A stretch of DNA of 64,000 nt from VXNE01 sp963668365. GTDB lineage: Bacteria > Pseudomonadota > Gammaproteobacteria > Pseudomonadales > Azotimanducaceae. How positions within the stretch are numbered: position 1 is the first letter of the stretch; each line of letters begins with the position of its first letter. The stretch spans positions 1,054,001-1,118,000 of the forward strand of contig OY764266.1 in the NCBI GenBank assembly GCA_963668365.1, in the 5' to 3' direction. Both the position numbers and the translations under genes were made by a program. Shown in pieces: positions 17,331-25,253 of this stretch. The notes under the pieces were generated by a model. That model made no database searches. It saw only the letters and a list, made by a program, of their open reading frames with translations, and was not told the origin of the DNA.

Positions 17331-18989
17331 CTATCGCGACAGCGGCTCTCCGTGCCCCTGGCGCAATTCGTGGGTGGCGCCTTGCCCGAAGTCACCGAAC
17401 GCTTCTTCCGCGCCACCGGGCCAGCGCACGACGACGTCGCGGGTCTCGGTTTCGGTTCCGAGACCAAAATGTACCCGCGGATCGCTGGAAGCGAGGTAGC
17501 TCGCTGACGGCTGCACGTCGCGTCGCATGCGGGTTGTATTGACGGTCGCCGAGACAATGGCGCCATGGGCATCGCGGCCGCTGGCGTCAAGCACTTTGAA
17601 ACGCACCCAGTTGCCGCGCGTTGCCCGGTTCATCAGGAGATATGCCGGGGCGTCGCGATTCACCACGACCAGGTCGAGGCCGCCGTCCTCGTCGACGTCA
17701 CCGACGGCGAGTGCGCGGCTGGTATGGATGAGCGGGGGCGAGACGCCGCCCTGCGGCTTGATTTCCTCGAAGCGGACGGCGCCCGGTCCGATCACGCCAC
17801 GGTAGAGCACATTGGGTTCGGCATAGCCATCGCCGTCTTCGACGGGCTCGGTCAATCCCACATTGCCGTTTGCCTCGTAGAGGTCCAGCGAGCCATCGTT
17901 GTCGAAGTCGGCCAGCGTTACGCCGAACCGCGTATATCGCATGCTGGGCGCGCCAAGACCGGCGCGCCTCGTCGCGTCGGAGAAATAGGCGCCCTCGTTC
18001 GTGAAGAAGGAGTCGCTCTGGCCGTGGAGATTCACCACCAGCAGGTCGCTGTCGCCGTCATTGTCCACGTCCGCCGCGGCGACGCCCATGCCGGCCTTCT
18101 CGATCCCGTCCGAGTCCATGGCGCAGCTCCACAGCAGGCACGATTCCTCGAAGCGCAGTTCGCCGAGGTTCAGCCACAACTGGTTGACCATGGCGTCGTT
18201 GGCGACGAAGACATCCGTGAGCCCGTCGCCGTTGAAGTCGGCGCCCACAACGCCGAGACCATTGCCGAAAGCGACGTTGATTCCGGCGTCGGGGGTGATG
18301 TCGGTAAAGGTCCCGTCGCCGTTGTTGCGGTACAGACGGTCCATCGCCGGCACGTCGTAGGCCGTCGGACCGCAGTAGGTCGCCACGAATGCCTTGCCAT
18401 AGCAATCCTGCTCGATCTCGGGCGTCCAGTTGATGTAGTTGACGACGAAGAGATCGAGGTCGGCATCCGCGTCGAGATCGAGGAACGTTGCCGCCGTGCT
18501 CCAGCCCGGATCGCCGACACCTGCGTGCGCCGTAATGTCCATGAACTGCCCCGTGCCATCGTTCTGGAGTAGGATGTTGGCGCCCAGGTTGGTGACATAC
18601 AGGTCGACGTCGCCGTCGTTGTCGTAGTCCCCCGCGGCGACGCCCATCCCATAGCCCCGGTCGCTGGCGCCCGCAGCATCTTCGACCCTGTCGAAATGCC
18701 CGTCTCCGCGATTGAGATAGAGCCGATTCGCGGACATTTCTGCGGGCAGCGTCCGGTCGACGCGGCCGCTCTGGACCAGGTACAGGTCCAGGTCCCCATC
18801 GCCATCGAGGTCAGCCAGCGCCGCGCCGCCGCCGATCATCTCCGGCATCATCGGCCGTCCTTCGAAGCCCGAATGGTGCGCGAAGTCGATGCCGCGAACG
18901 GCGGCCTCCTCGCTGAACCACGCGGTTTCCGGCGGCGTGCACGCGCAGGCAAGCAGGAGCGCAGGGCAGGCCAGGACGCGGCGCATCAT
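17331..18989 (-). CDS. CRTAC1 family lipoprotein with FG-GAP/VCBS repeats and ASPIC/UnbV domain
   Basis: The 552-residue protein has a lipoprotein signal (CPALLLAC, Cys 15 in an LLAC lipobox) and a series of calcium-binding-like FG-GAP/VCBS repeats, each with a D-D-G-D-x-D-L core: LADLDGDGDLDLYLV, GDYDNDGDVDLYVTN, DLDADADLDLFVVN, DFNGDGLTDVFVAN, DVDNDGDSDLLVVN and DFDNDGSLDLYEAN. The C-terminus is an ASPIC/UnbV domain (ANWVRFKVLD, SDPRVHFGLG, VVVRWPGGAEEAFGD). Such proteins are secreted or surface-anchored, often beside TonB-dependent receptors, and their biochemical role is unsettled. Its ATG overlaps the TGA of the upstream TPR gene (ATGA), indicating translational coupling. Its 3' end abuts a decayed murU fragment. 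Confidence 0.9.
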   Translation of the reverse strand: MMRRVLACPALLLACACTPPETAWFSEEAAVRGIDFAHHSGFEGRPMMPEMIGGGAALADLDGDGDLDLYLVQSGRVDRTLPAEMSANRLYLNRGDGHFDRVEDAAGASDRGYGMGVAAGDYDNDGDVDLYVTNLGANILLQNDGTGQFMDITAHAGVGDPGWSTAATFLDLDADADLDLFVVNYINWTPEIEQDCYGKAFVATYCGPTAYDVPAMDRLYRNNGDGTFTDITPDAGINVAFGNGLGVVGADFNGDGLTDVFVANDAMVNQLWLNLGELRFEESCLLWSCAMDSDGIEKAGMGVAAADVDNDGDSDLLVVNLHGQSDSFFTNEGAYFSDATRRAGLGAPSMRYTRFGVTLADFDNDGSLDLYEANGNVGLTEPVEDGDGYAEPNVLYRGVIGPGAVRFEEIKPQGGVSPPLIHTSRALAVGDVDEDGGLDLVVVNRDAPAYLLMNRATRGNWVRFKVLDASGRDAHGAIVSATVNTTRMRRDVQPSASYLASSDPRVHFGLGTETETRDVVVRWPGGAEEAFGDFGQGATHELRQGHGEPLSR

Positions 18990-20419
18990 CCCGACGTTTC
19001 CGGCTGCTGCAGGGCCTCGAGTTCGCGCAGTCGCAGTTCAGTCACGCGCAGTTCTTCCGGGTCCGCGCCGTATTCCCGCGCATCTCGTTGCGCCTTCCTC
19101 GCCTCGTCGATGCGGCCAGTCTCGGTGAGGCTTCGCGCAAGAAAGACGTGGCCAAGCGCGAAGGCCGGTTCAAGCTCGACGACGCGCTCGAACCTATCGA
19201 CCGCAAGGGTCCAGTTGCCAAGCTCGACCTCGGCCAGACCCAGGTAGAACAGGGTCGTGCGCTTTTCGGGTTCCAGGCCGAGCGCCGACTCGAAAGCGGC
19301 TTTTGCCTCGGCGTGGCGTTCCATGCCGAACAGCAGTCTGCCGCGCTGTTCGTGCGCAAAGCCCCTCGCGGGATTCAGTTCCAGGGCTCGGTCCACGTGG
19401 TCAAGCGCGAGATCAAGGTCGCGTTGCTGGCGGTAGAGATTCGCAATGGTCAGGTGGAAGGGAGCGAAGTCGGCGTTCAGCGCCAGGCCGCGCTGCACGG
19501 TCGCCAGGGCGCGTTCGGGATCGCCTTCCCGGTCGTATGCGATGCTGAAGGAGTTCATCAGGTTGCACGCGAGGAAGGAGTCCTGGTCGCGTCCGCAATT
19601 CGCCTCCGGGTGATACCCCTGCAGCCTCTCCAGGATTGCCAGCGCCTCACTGATCCGGCCCGAGGACGAGAGACCCTGCGCCAGTTGGTAGCTGGCATGC
19701 CCGCGGACATGCGCGGACCGTTGGTCCCGGCGCGGGTCCACCCAATTCGCGGGTCCGGCATCTCTCCCCCGAATCATGGCCACGCGCGCCTCCTCCATTC
19801 GGCCCTGTCCCCGCAATGCTTCTCCGAGGGTCCGGTGGATCTGCGGGCTTTCGGTCGCCAGGGCCAAGGATTCGAGCAATTCGACTGCTTCGTCGTAATG
19901 GCCTTGAGCGACCAAGACCTTCGTGCGCCCGAAAGCTGCTGCGTCCCGGGCGCCGAGATCGCTGGCTCGCTCGAATGCGATTGCCGCGTCAGCGGGTCGG
20001 TTGAGCTCCAGGAGCCAGGTTCCTTGCCACAACCATGCAGAGGCATAGTCGGCGTCGATGGAGAGCGCCCGCGCGAGCGTCTCGAGGGCCTGCGCATGCT
20101 CGTCGGTCGCTGCCAGGAGATGGGCGCTGAAGTAAGGCCAGCGGAAGTCGCCGGGATCGAGGGCTTCGGCCTCGGCGTAAGTGGCGAGCGCTTCGGCCTG
20201 AAAGCCGTTGACATCGTAGGCCATCCCCAGGCGGCCCCGCATCGGGGCCGATCCCGGCGTGGTGCGGGCCGCCCGAATCAATGCTTCCAGGTGATCCGCA
20301 AGATCCCGGTCGGGAGAATCGATGCCCGCCACGACCGGTTCGTCCGTAACCGACGATTTCCGATCGGAACAGGCGCTGAGGACAATGACGATACAAGTAA
20401 GAACGGCAAGGTTGCGCAT
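18986..20419 (-). CDS. TPR-repeat lipoprotein coupled to CRTAC1
   Basis: The 477-residue product begins with a lipoprotein signal (VIVLSAC, Cys 17). It then contains a superhelix of tetratricopeptide repeats, for example RGRLGMAYDVNGFQAEALATYAEAEALDPGD, AAIAFERASDLG, LALDHVDRALELNPARGFAHEQRGR and LAEVELGNWTLAVDRFERVVELEP. Such proteins scaffold partner proteins in the periplasm or at the outer membrane. The stop overlaps the CRTAC1 start by four bases, so the pair is made in a fixed ratio and probably functions as a complex. A homologous TPR-CRTAC1 pairing is known from other gammaproteobacterial receptor loci, but its substrate is not established. It lies between two TonB-dependent receptor genes on the same strand. 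Confidence 0.9.
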   Translation of the reverse strand: MRNLAVLTCIVIVLSACSDRKSSVTDEPVVAGIDSPDRDLADHLEALIRAARTTPGSAPMRGRLGMAYDVNGFQAEALATYAEAEALDPGDFRWPYFSAHLLAATDEHAQALETLARALSIDADYASAWLWQGTWLLELNRPADAAIAFERASDLGARDAAAFGRTKVLVAQGHYDEAVELLESLALATESPQIHRTLGEALRGQGRMEEARVAMIRGRDAGPANWVDPRRDQRSAHVRGHASYQLAQGLSSSGRISEALAILERLQGYHPEANCGRDQDSFLACNLMNSFSIAYDREGDPERALATVQRGLALNADFAPFHLTIANLYRQQRDLDLALDHVDRALELNPARGFAHEQRGRLLFGMERHAEAKAAFESALGLEPEKRTTLFYLGLAEVELGNWTLAVDRFERVVELEPAFALGHVFLARSLTETGRIDEARKAQRDAREYGADPEELRVTELRLRELEALQQPETSG

Positions 20420-20460
20420 GCGATCAGAATGGTGCGCTACGGCTTTAGCGGATCATACGG

Positions 20461-20574
20461 CATGAAATGCCCCACAGTCAGCGCCTCCGGCGCCGCCTGT
20501 GGCCCGGTCCCGCTCGTCGCCCATGGATCGACCGCCCCAGGTCGCGGGCGCTCCCTCGATGCGTTTGTCCCATG
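20461..20574 (-). repeat. Intergenic repeat family B, copy 1
   Basis: On the minus strand this 114-base stretch aligns with 39057-39212: the blocks CATGGGACAAACGCATCGAG, GGAGCGCCCGCGACCTGGGG, GCGACGAGCGGGACCGGG and GACTGTGGGGCA have close counterparts. Both copies carry a GGCGCC-based palindrome near the end. The other copy has an extra about 50-base block inserted before the palindrome. It is non-coding and lies between the TPR gene and the receptor 2 terminator. Confidence 0.8.
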
Positions 20575-20607
20575 AAAAAAAAGGGCGCACCGTCGAGGTG
20601 CGCCCTT
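20575..20607 (-). terminator. Rho-independent terminator of TonB-dependent receptor 2
   Basis: A perfect 11-bp stem, AAGGGCGCACC (20581-20591) and GGTGCGCCCTT (20597-20607), with a 5-base loop is followed on the minus strand by an 8-base T run (A8 at 20575-20582). It sits 37 bp past the receptor stop codon and is a textbook intrinsic terminator. Confidence 0.92.
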
Positions 20608-20643
20608 GGATCAGGCTGGCCCCGCGAAGGGGCGCGGTCGTAA

Positions 20644-23613
20644 TTACAACTGGTAGTTGAACGTCAGGCCGACTCGGCGTTCGTCGGTGACACTTCCGTG
20701 CACCGGTGCGGTGACGCCGTTGCCGTCCCGAGGCGAATAGCTCTGAACCTGGATCAGGTCGAGCACGTTGGTCACCCAACCCGTAACCGTATACTTGCCG
20801 TTCGGAGCTACCCAGTTCGCGCGGAGGTCCCACCTGGTGTAGTCGGGAATCGCGTATATCTCGAGATTGCCTTCGTCGGGATACATCTGGCCACGCCAGC
20901 TCATGAGGGTCACAACGTCGAGCGTGCCCAGGCGCGCCGGTATCGGCACATCGTAAACCAGGGCCGTCGAGAGTTTGTGCTCCGGCTGCATCCGTAGCTG
21001 GTGGCCGCCAAAGTTGACGGTTCCCGTATCGACGACTTCTATCAGAACCCCGTCAGGTCCTTCTACCATGGTAGTAGATGCGGGCGCGGTTGTGCCTCGA
21101 GGAGTACAGCAATACCGGGTCTGGTAGTCGCCGAAACTCGAATACATATACTCATAGAAACCGCGCAGGCTCAGTTTGTCGTTGATCCTCCATGCGCCTT
21201 GAAACTCTATGCCGGCAATCTCCGTGCCGTCAACGGCATTGGTCTCGCCAATATAAAGGGACTCGCCAGGACGTCTCTCTTCAACTGTTCGCAGGCGCTG
21301 TGACTGGGTCCAGAAGGAACTGAAATCCTGAAAGTACGCGCTCAGCTCCAACTGCACGGTGCTGTCGAAAAACAGTCCCTTGACGCCGCCTTCGTAGTTG
21401 ATCATCAGTTCCGGGTCGAACGCTTCGCCGAGTTTGTTGCCGAAGCCTGCAAAGCCACCGGCGCGATAGCCCCTGGAGATCCGGCCATACCACATCGTGT
21501 TGTCGGACGGCGTATATTCAGCGCCGATATTCCAGGTTGTTACTCGCCAGGTCTTGACCTTGGAATCGGCCAGGGTCCGATCGTCAGGTATGGCGTTTCC
21601 GTCGGCGTCGGTTTCGAGACCGATATACCCGCAGCACGGCGCGTCGTATTGCTTGCTTCGTAAGATGGCGTTGACGACGTTGACGACCGTACCGTCGGCC
21701 AGTGTACGTTGAGAGGCGGTGCTGAAGTCGTTCTGCACATGCTCCTTGTGGTCGTCGTTGTAGCGGACACCGCCGAAAACTTTCCACTGGTCGTTCAGCA
21801 TGTATTCCACGTTGCCGTAGATTGCCTGTTGTTCATAGGTCACGTTGCCATAGAAGGCGGCGGATATGCCGCTTCCATTGGCATGAACCGGTCCATTGGT
21901 GACGTCACTCCAGTTGGCGGAGTAGTCGGAACCGTAGCAACCGAGGATATAACCCGGCGCCAATTTGTTGCTCGGGTTGCTCGGGTTGACGATGTCGCTG
22001 GTCCACCGTCCGCTCTCCCATGGAAATCTCAGTTCCTCGAGGTTCGCTTCGCAGACGGCGGTCGTATCCGTGTAGAAAACCGTATTGTTCAAAGCTGCGG
22101 CGCCCGTCCCGACCCCATTGTATATGGAGCGATACACATAAGGTTCATCGCCGGCCAGATTGGTGTAACCAATCGTGTAGTTAAGGGGCCCCTCGTTACT
22201 TGACACCAGAAATATCTCGTGACTCTGTTGATCGGAAGTGCGCAGGTAGTTGGATATCGTGTCCTCGTAGACACCGTTGCCCGCCTCATCCAATGAGCAG
22301 CGAGGATGCCTTTGCCCCTCCTGGAGTTCACCGGAAATGACGCGAGGATGAATGGCCAGACAACGCCCCCCCCCCTGTCGGTTGGTCTGATCCTGATCGT
22401 TGCTGGTATCCGTTCGCGTATCGCGGTTGCCGAAGTGGTAGACGATCTCGTGCGTGTCGTTGAGGGTATAGCGCGCCTCCAGGGTGGCCGCTTCCTGGGA
22501 GTTGTTCTCGCTCAGGGGCGCATTCAGTTCGGTCTTCAGTTGCAGGTATTTGCCCTCGCAGACCACGGGCAAACCCGCGTCGCGCGAACCATCGGAATTG
22601 AATCCGGGGCAGTCTTCGATAGCCGGGTTCTGGCCCAGTCCATAGTTCGGATTGAGGTAGTAGACGATATTGCCGGCTGAGTCCCGGATACATTCGTTAA
22701 ATGTAGGCGAGCCGGGGCTCCGGTCTGTTTCACACCGCGGCGTGCCATCGTTGAGGAGATAATACTGCTCCTCTGTATTGCGGGCACCGATGATGAGCGA
22801 GACTTTGTGGACGCCCGTATCCGTCAGTTTTCTGTAGCGTCCGGTGATGTCCCAGCGATCATTCTTGAAGCGTAGCTGCGGCGAGTACTGCAGCCGGTCG
22901 GGCTGGCCCGCATCGGGCCCCGCGCCGACATTCTCGATCAGGCCGTCGCCGGTCAGGCGGCTTACCGCGAGCCGGTAGGAGAAATTGCTACCCCCTACGG
23001 GGCCCCCGAACGCGAGGTTGGACTCGTATGACGCCTGATCGGTGATCTCGGCGGAGGCTTTCAGGTCCCATTCGTCGGTCGGCTTCCTGGTGACGAAGCT
23101 GATGGCCCCCGCGATGGCAGTCTTGCCGCCGGTGGTGCCTTGCGGCCCTCGGGCCACTTCGATCCGCTCGACATCGAACATGCCGCCGTCGAGACCGTAG
23201 GACACGGGACTATAGACGCCGTCGATGTATACGGCGACCGACGAGTCCTGGAAGAAGTTGACGCGGCGGTCGTTGGCGACGCCGCGCATGACGAGGTGTC
23301 CGTCCTCGTTTTTGCCCGCGTGGCTGCGGACGCCGACCTGCAGGCCGGGCACGAGCACCTCGAGGTCGTCGGTGTTCTGGATCCCCAGTTGCTCGATCAT
23401 GCCGGCGTTGAAGCCGGTGACCGTCATGGCGCGGTCGAGCGAACTCTGTTCGCCGCGCTCGCCGGTCACGATGATCTCTTCGATGTACCTGGTGTCGTCG
23501 GCGGCTGCCGCGTCTGCCTCGGCGGCATCGCCCTCGTCGGCCGCATGGGCTGGCAGCCCGAACAGCGTAAGCGCCATTCCCAGTGACGCCATCAATGCGA
23601 GTGTCTTCATCAT
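20644..23613 (-). CDS. TonB-dependent receptor 2 (poly-G tract)
   Basis: The 989-residue outer-membrane receptor has a signal peptide (MASLGMALTLFGLPAHA) and an Ala/Asp-rich linker, then the TonB-box/plug start YIEEIIVTGERGEQSSLDRAM. The plug includes LVPGLQVG, YIDGVYSPVSYG and ERIEVARGPQGTTGGKTAIAGA. The barrel ends with the signature DERRVGLTFNYQL. Ligand unknown. Two features suggest switching: ten consecutive G residues in the coding strand (22366-22375, Gly-Gly-Gly in QGGGRCL) and seven G residues at the ribosome binding site just before the two adjacent ATGs (23613/23610). Upstream is a conserved inverted repeat and a decayed murU fragment; downstream is a strong terminator. A relic of a related receptor N-terminus lies at 24872-25110. 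Confidence 0.93.
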   Translation of the reverse strand: MMKTLALMASLGMALTLFGLPAHAADEGDAAEADAAAADDTRYIEEIIVTGERGEQSSLDRAMTVTGFNAGMIEQLGIQNTDDLEVLVPGLQVGVRSHAGKNEDGHLVMRGVANDRRVNFFQDSSVAVYIDGVYSPVSYGLDGGMFDVERIEVARGPQGTTGGKTAIAGAISFVTRKPTDEWDLKASAEITDQASYESNLAFGGPVGGSNFSYRLAVSRLTGDGLIENVGAGPDAGQPDRLQYSPQLRFKNDRWDITGRYRKLTDTGVHKVSLIIGARNTEEQYYLLNDGTPRCETDRSPGSPTFNECIRDSAGNIVYYLNPNYGLGQNPAIEDCPGFNSDGSRDAGLPVVCEGKYLQLKTELNAPLSENNSQEAATLEARYTLNDTHEIVYHFGNRDTRTDTSNDQDQTNRQGGGRCLAIHPRVISGELQEGQRHPRCSLDEAGNGVYEDTISNYLRTSDQQSHEIFLVSSNEGPLNYTIGYTNLAGDEPYVYRSIYNGVGTGAAALNNTVFYTDTTAVCEANLEELRFPWESGRWTSDIVNPSNPSNKLAPGYILGCYGSDYSANWSDVTNGPVHANGSGISAAFYGNVTYEQQAIYGNVEYMLNDQWKVFGGVRYNDDHKEHVQNDFSTASQRTLADGTVVNVVNAILRSKQYDAPCCGYIGLETDADGNAIPDDRTLADSKVKTWRVTTWNIGAEYTPSDNTMWYGRISRGYRAGGFAGFGNKLGEAFDPELMINYEGGVKGLFFDSTVQLELSAYFQDFSSFWTQSQRLRTVEERRPGESLYIGETNAVDGTEIAGIEFQGAWRINDKLSLRGFYEYMYSSFGDYQTRYCCTPRGTTAPASTTMVEGPDGVLIEVVDTGTVNFGGHQLRMQPEHKLSTALVYDVPIPARLGTLDVVTLMSWRGQMYPDEGNLEIYAIPDYTRWDLRANWVAPNGKYTVTGWVTNVLDLIQVQSYSPRDGNGVTAPVHGSVTDERRVGLTFNYQL
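22366..22375 (-). repeat. Poly-G(10) tract inside TonB-dependent receptor 2
   Basis: Ten consecutive C bases on the plus strand (G10 in the coding sense) encode three glycines in frame. Tracts of this length are prone to slipped-strand mispairing. A change of one or two bases would frameshift the receptor at about residue 414 of 989. Confidence 0.95.
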
Positions 23614-23672
23614 TTCCCCCCCGGAAATTGTATTTCCTCCCGGAAATTGTTTTCTCCCGCAGCAACAGTATT
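23614..23672 (-). promoter_or_regulatory. Receptor 2 leader: G7 ribosome site, tandem repeat and inverted repeat
   Basis: On the minus strand the leader shows GCAATACTGTTGC, an inverted repeat (GCAA-5-TTGC). It is followed by two near copies of an ACAATTTCCGGG unit and then GGGGGGG directly before AAATGATG. The same IR block (AGCAATACTGTTGCT) occurs before the receptor relic near 25090, so it predates the duplication and may be an operator. The G7 run is the Shine-Dalgarno region, and its length could tune translation. Confidence 0.5.
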
Positions 23673-23806
23673 GCGGCAGGCGTGAGAGGATGCTTGTAGC
23701 CAATACCCCATGCGCTGTCAATTGTCTTTCGACCGACTGTCAAACGGCTATCCCCCATTTTTTTGGCGCGGTTCCCGAGTGCCGAAACGACACTCCGCCA
23801 CGCGTG

Positions 23807-24085
23807 CAGTCGGTGAGCCTGCGAACCGCCTTCAACTGGCCGTGGGAGCTGTCGAACCAAGGTGGGCGAAAACGTCTCTCCCGTAGGGTTGCGGCGGTAT
23901 CGAGGTAGATTTCGTGGGCGATGTTGAATGGCGCTCGGGCGTGCGGTCGAACGGTTCGGATTGAGCACCGCCATGCCGGTGAACACCAGGTCGTCCGAAT
24001 CGTTCCCATTGCGCTGAACACGGTTGTCCGCCAGCGCGAAGTCGGCACTTTCGCGATGCGCGGCTTTGGGCGTAAGCCCCAGGCG
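23807..24085 (-). pseudogene. Decayed murU 3' fragment, copy B
   Basis: The region aligns with the 3' part of intact murU (25252-25550), beginning at the shared cggtgagcctgcgaaccgcc. The frame that matches best encodes LTPKAAHRESADFALADNR and NGNDSDDLVFTGMAVLNP, identical to MurU at 31 of 40 positions by hand. It then shifts frame before FNIAHEIYLD and LKAVRRLTD. There are frameshifts and no start, so it cannot make MurU. It lies directly upstream of TonB-dependent receptor 2, as intact murU lies upstream of the receptor relic. It fills most of the 23614-24139 gap. Confidence 0.85.
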
Positions 24086-24139
24086 GGTACCCACGGGAGA
24101 GCGGCAGCAGGACCGTCAGGCGGCCCTCGCCCTCCGTGC

Positions 24140-24805
24140 TTACATCTCGATGCCACAGAGCCGGACGAAATCCGCCTTTTGCTGATCTGTCATATCGGCA
24201 AAAACAGGGACTCGCAACGTGGTGACCGGCAGGTCCGCATATTCGGGGGAATCTGTCTGCAATGTGGCGGCGATGTTGTGCAGTCCATTCCCTTCTTCCG
24301 CGCCTTCTCCCAGGGCAGCACCGACTTCCGCGGGCCAGGGGCCTACGGGATCCAGCATGACGCTGGGTTTTCCTTCCTTGTTTATGTCCAGGCCGAATGG
24401 GTTCTCGCGACCTGCGTAGTCTGCGATTGCTGCAAACAATACCTGTTGGTCAGCGGCCCGTTGCCTCATGCCCTCTCTGCCGTAGAGTGCGGCGGATTGA
24501 TTGCAGATGGCGGCCCAGGGCACCTTGGCGTGAAAGCCGGGAATCGTCCGTGCTTCCTCGAGAATGCCGTCTCCACCGGTGACTTCCCCTTCTTTGACCA
24601 TGAGGTAGTAGCCCGCGTGCGTGCGGCCTCCCTCCATCAGTCGTGCAGGTGGGTGGGTGTAATCCTCGCTAAAGGCCCAGGTGATTGAAGCCGGTAGATT
24701 GGCGGCTTCAAGGATCTTGATGGCTGCCTCGACGCAGGCTTCGCCCCAGGCTTTTGAGCCAAATTCGCCGACGGGCTTGATGGTTGACATGTCTATGACG
24801 GGCAT
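24140..24805 (-). CDS. Protein of unknown function (221 residues)
   Basis: I do not recognise this family. The protein starts MPVIDMSTIKPVGEFGSKAW with GGAG eight bases before the ATG, giving 221 residues; a longer in-frame reading upstream only reads through the receptor relic. It has no signal peptide or membrane segment, is acidic and probably globular, with motifs WAFSEDYTHPPARLMEGGRT, GYYLMVKEGEVTGGDGI, KVPWAAICNQSAALYG and FADMTDQQKADFVRLCG. Clean spacing, ribosome site and normal composition indicate a real gene. It is flanked by a decayed murU fragment and a receptor relic, so it may have arrived with, or survived, the same rearrangements. An upstream 28-bp stretch resembles one before the PhyH gene at 12737-13537, hinting at shared control. 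Confidence 0.75.
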   Translation of the reverse strand: MPVIDMSTIKPVGEFGSKAWGEACVEAAIKILEAANLPASITWAFSEDYTHPPARLMEGGRTHAGYYLMVKEGEVTGGDGILEEARTIPGFHAKVPWAAICNQSAALYGREGMRQRAADQQVLFAAIADYAGRENPFGLDINKEGKPSVMLDPVGPWPAEVGAALGEGAEEGNGLHNIAATLQTDSPEYADLPVTTLRVPVFADMTDQQKADFVRLCGIEM

Positions 24806-24871
24806 TGACGATCTCCGACTGTTGCTATTTCGCAGGGCACCGATTGTGCCAGATATGTCCTTTGACGATCT

Positions 24872-25110
24872 GACATGGCGCGCTCGAGCGAACTTTGCTC
24901 GCCGCGCTCGCCGGTCACGATGATCTCTTCGATGTATTGCGTGTTCGTCCTGCTCGGTGTTTGCCTCAGCGCATCGCCTCCGTCGGCCGCGTGAACGAAC
25001 AATCCAGACATCGCAAGCACCGTTTCCAATGGCGCTATTCGTGTAAATCTCTTCGTCTTTCCCTCCGCGGAAAATGTTCCTCCCACAGCAACAGTATTGC
25101 TGCAGGTTCT
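24872..25110 (-). pseudogene. TonB-dependent receptor N-terminal relic
   Basis: The stretch matches the leader, signal peptide and first plug residues of receptor 2. It encodes YIEEIIVTGERGEQSSLERAM, with one change from receptor 2 (LDRAM), preceded by a degenerate signal peptide (TVLAMSGLFVHAADGGDA) whose start codons read AAG-ACG instead of ATG-ATG. The upstream AGCAATACTGTTGCT block is also kept. The similarity stops abruptly after the LERAM codons, next to the promoter of the 221-residue protein. The rest of the receptor is gone. It fills most of the 24806-25253 gap. Confidence 0.88.
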
Positions 25111-25253
25111 GGATGGTTACTTTTGGCGAATGCCCCGAGTGGGGTGAACTCCTTTTCAAGGGTTTTTAAGCGACTTTTCGCCTGCCTATTGGAAGGTTAT
25201 CCCCCATTTTATTTGCGATGGCGTTCTAGGCCCCGGGCGAACGGGTCAGACGT

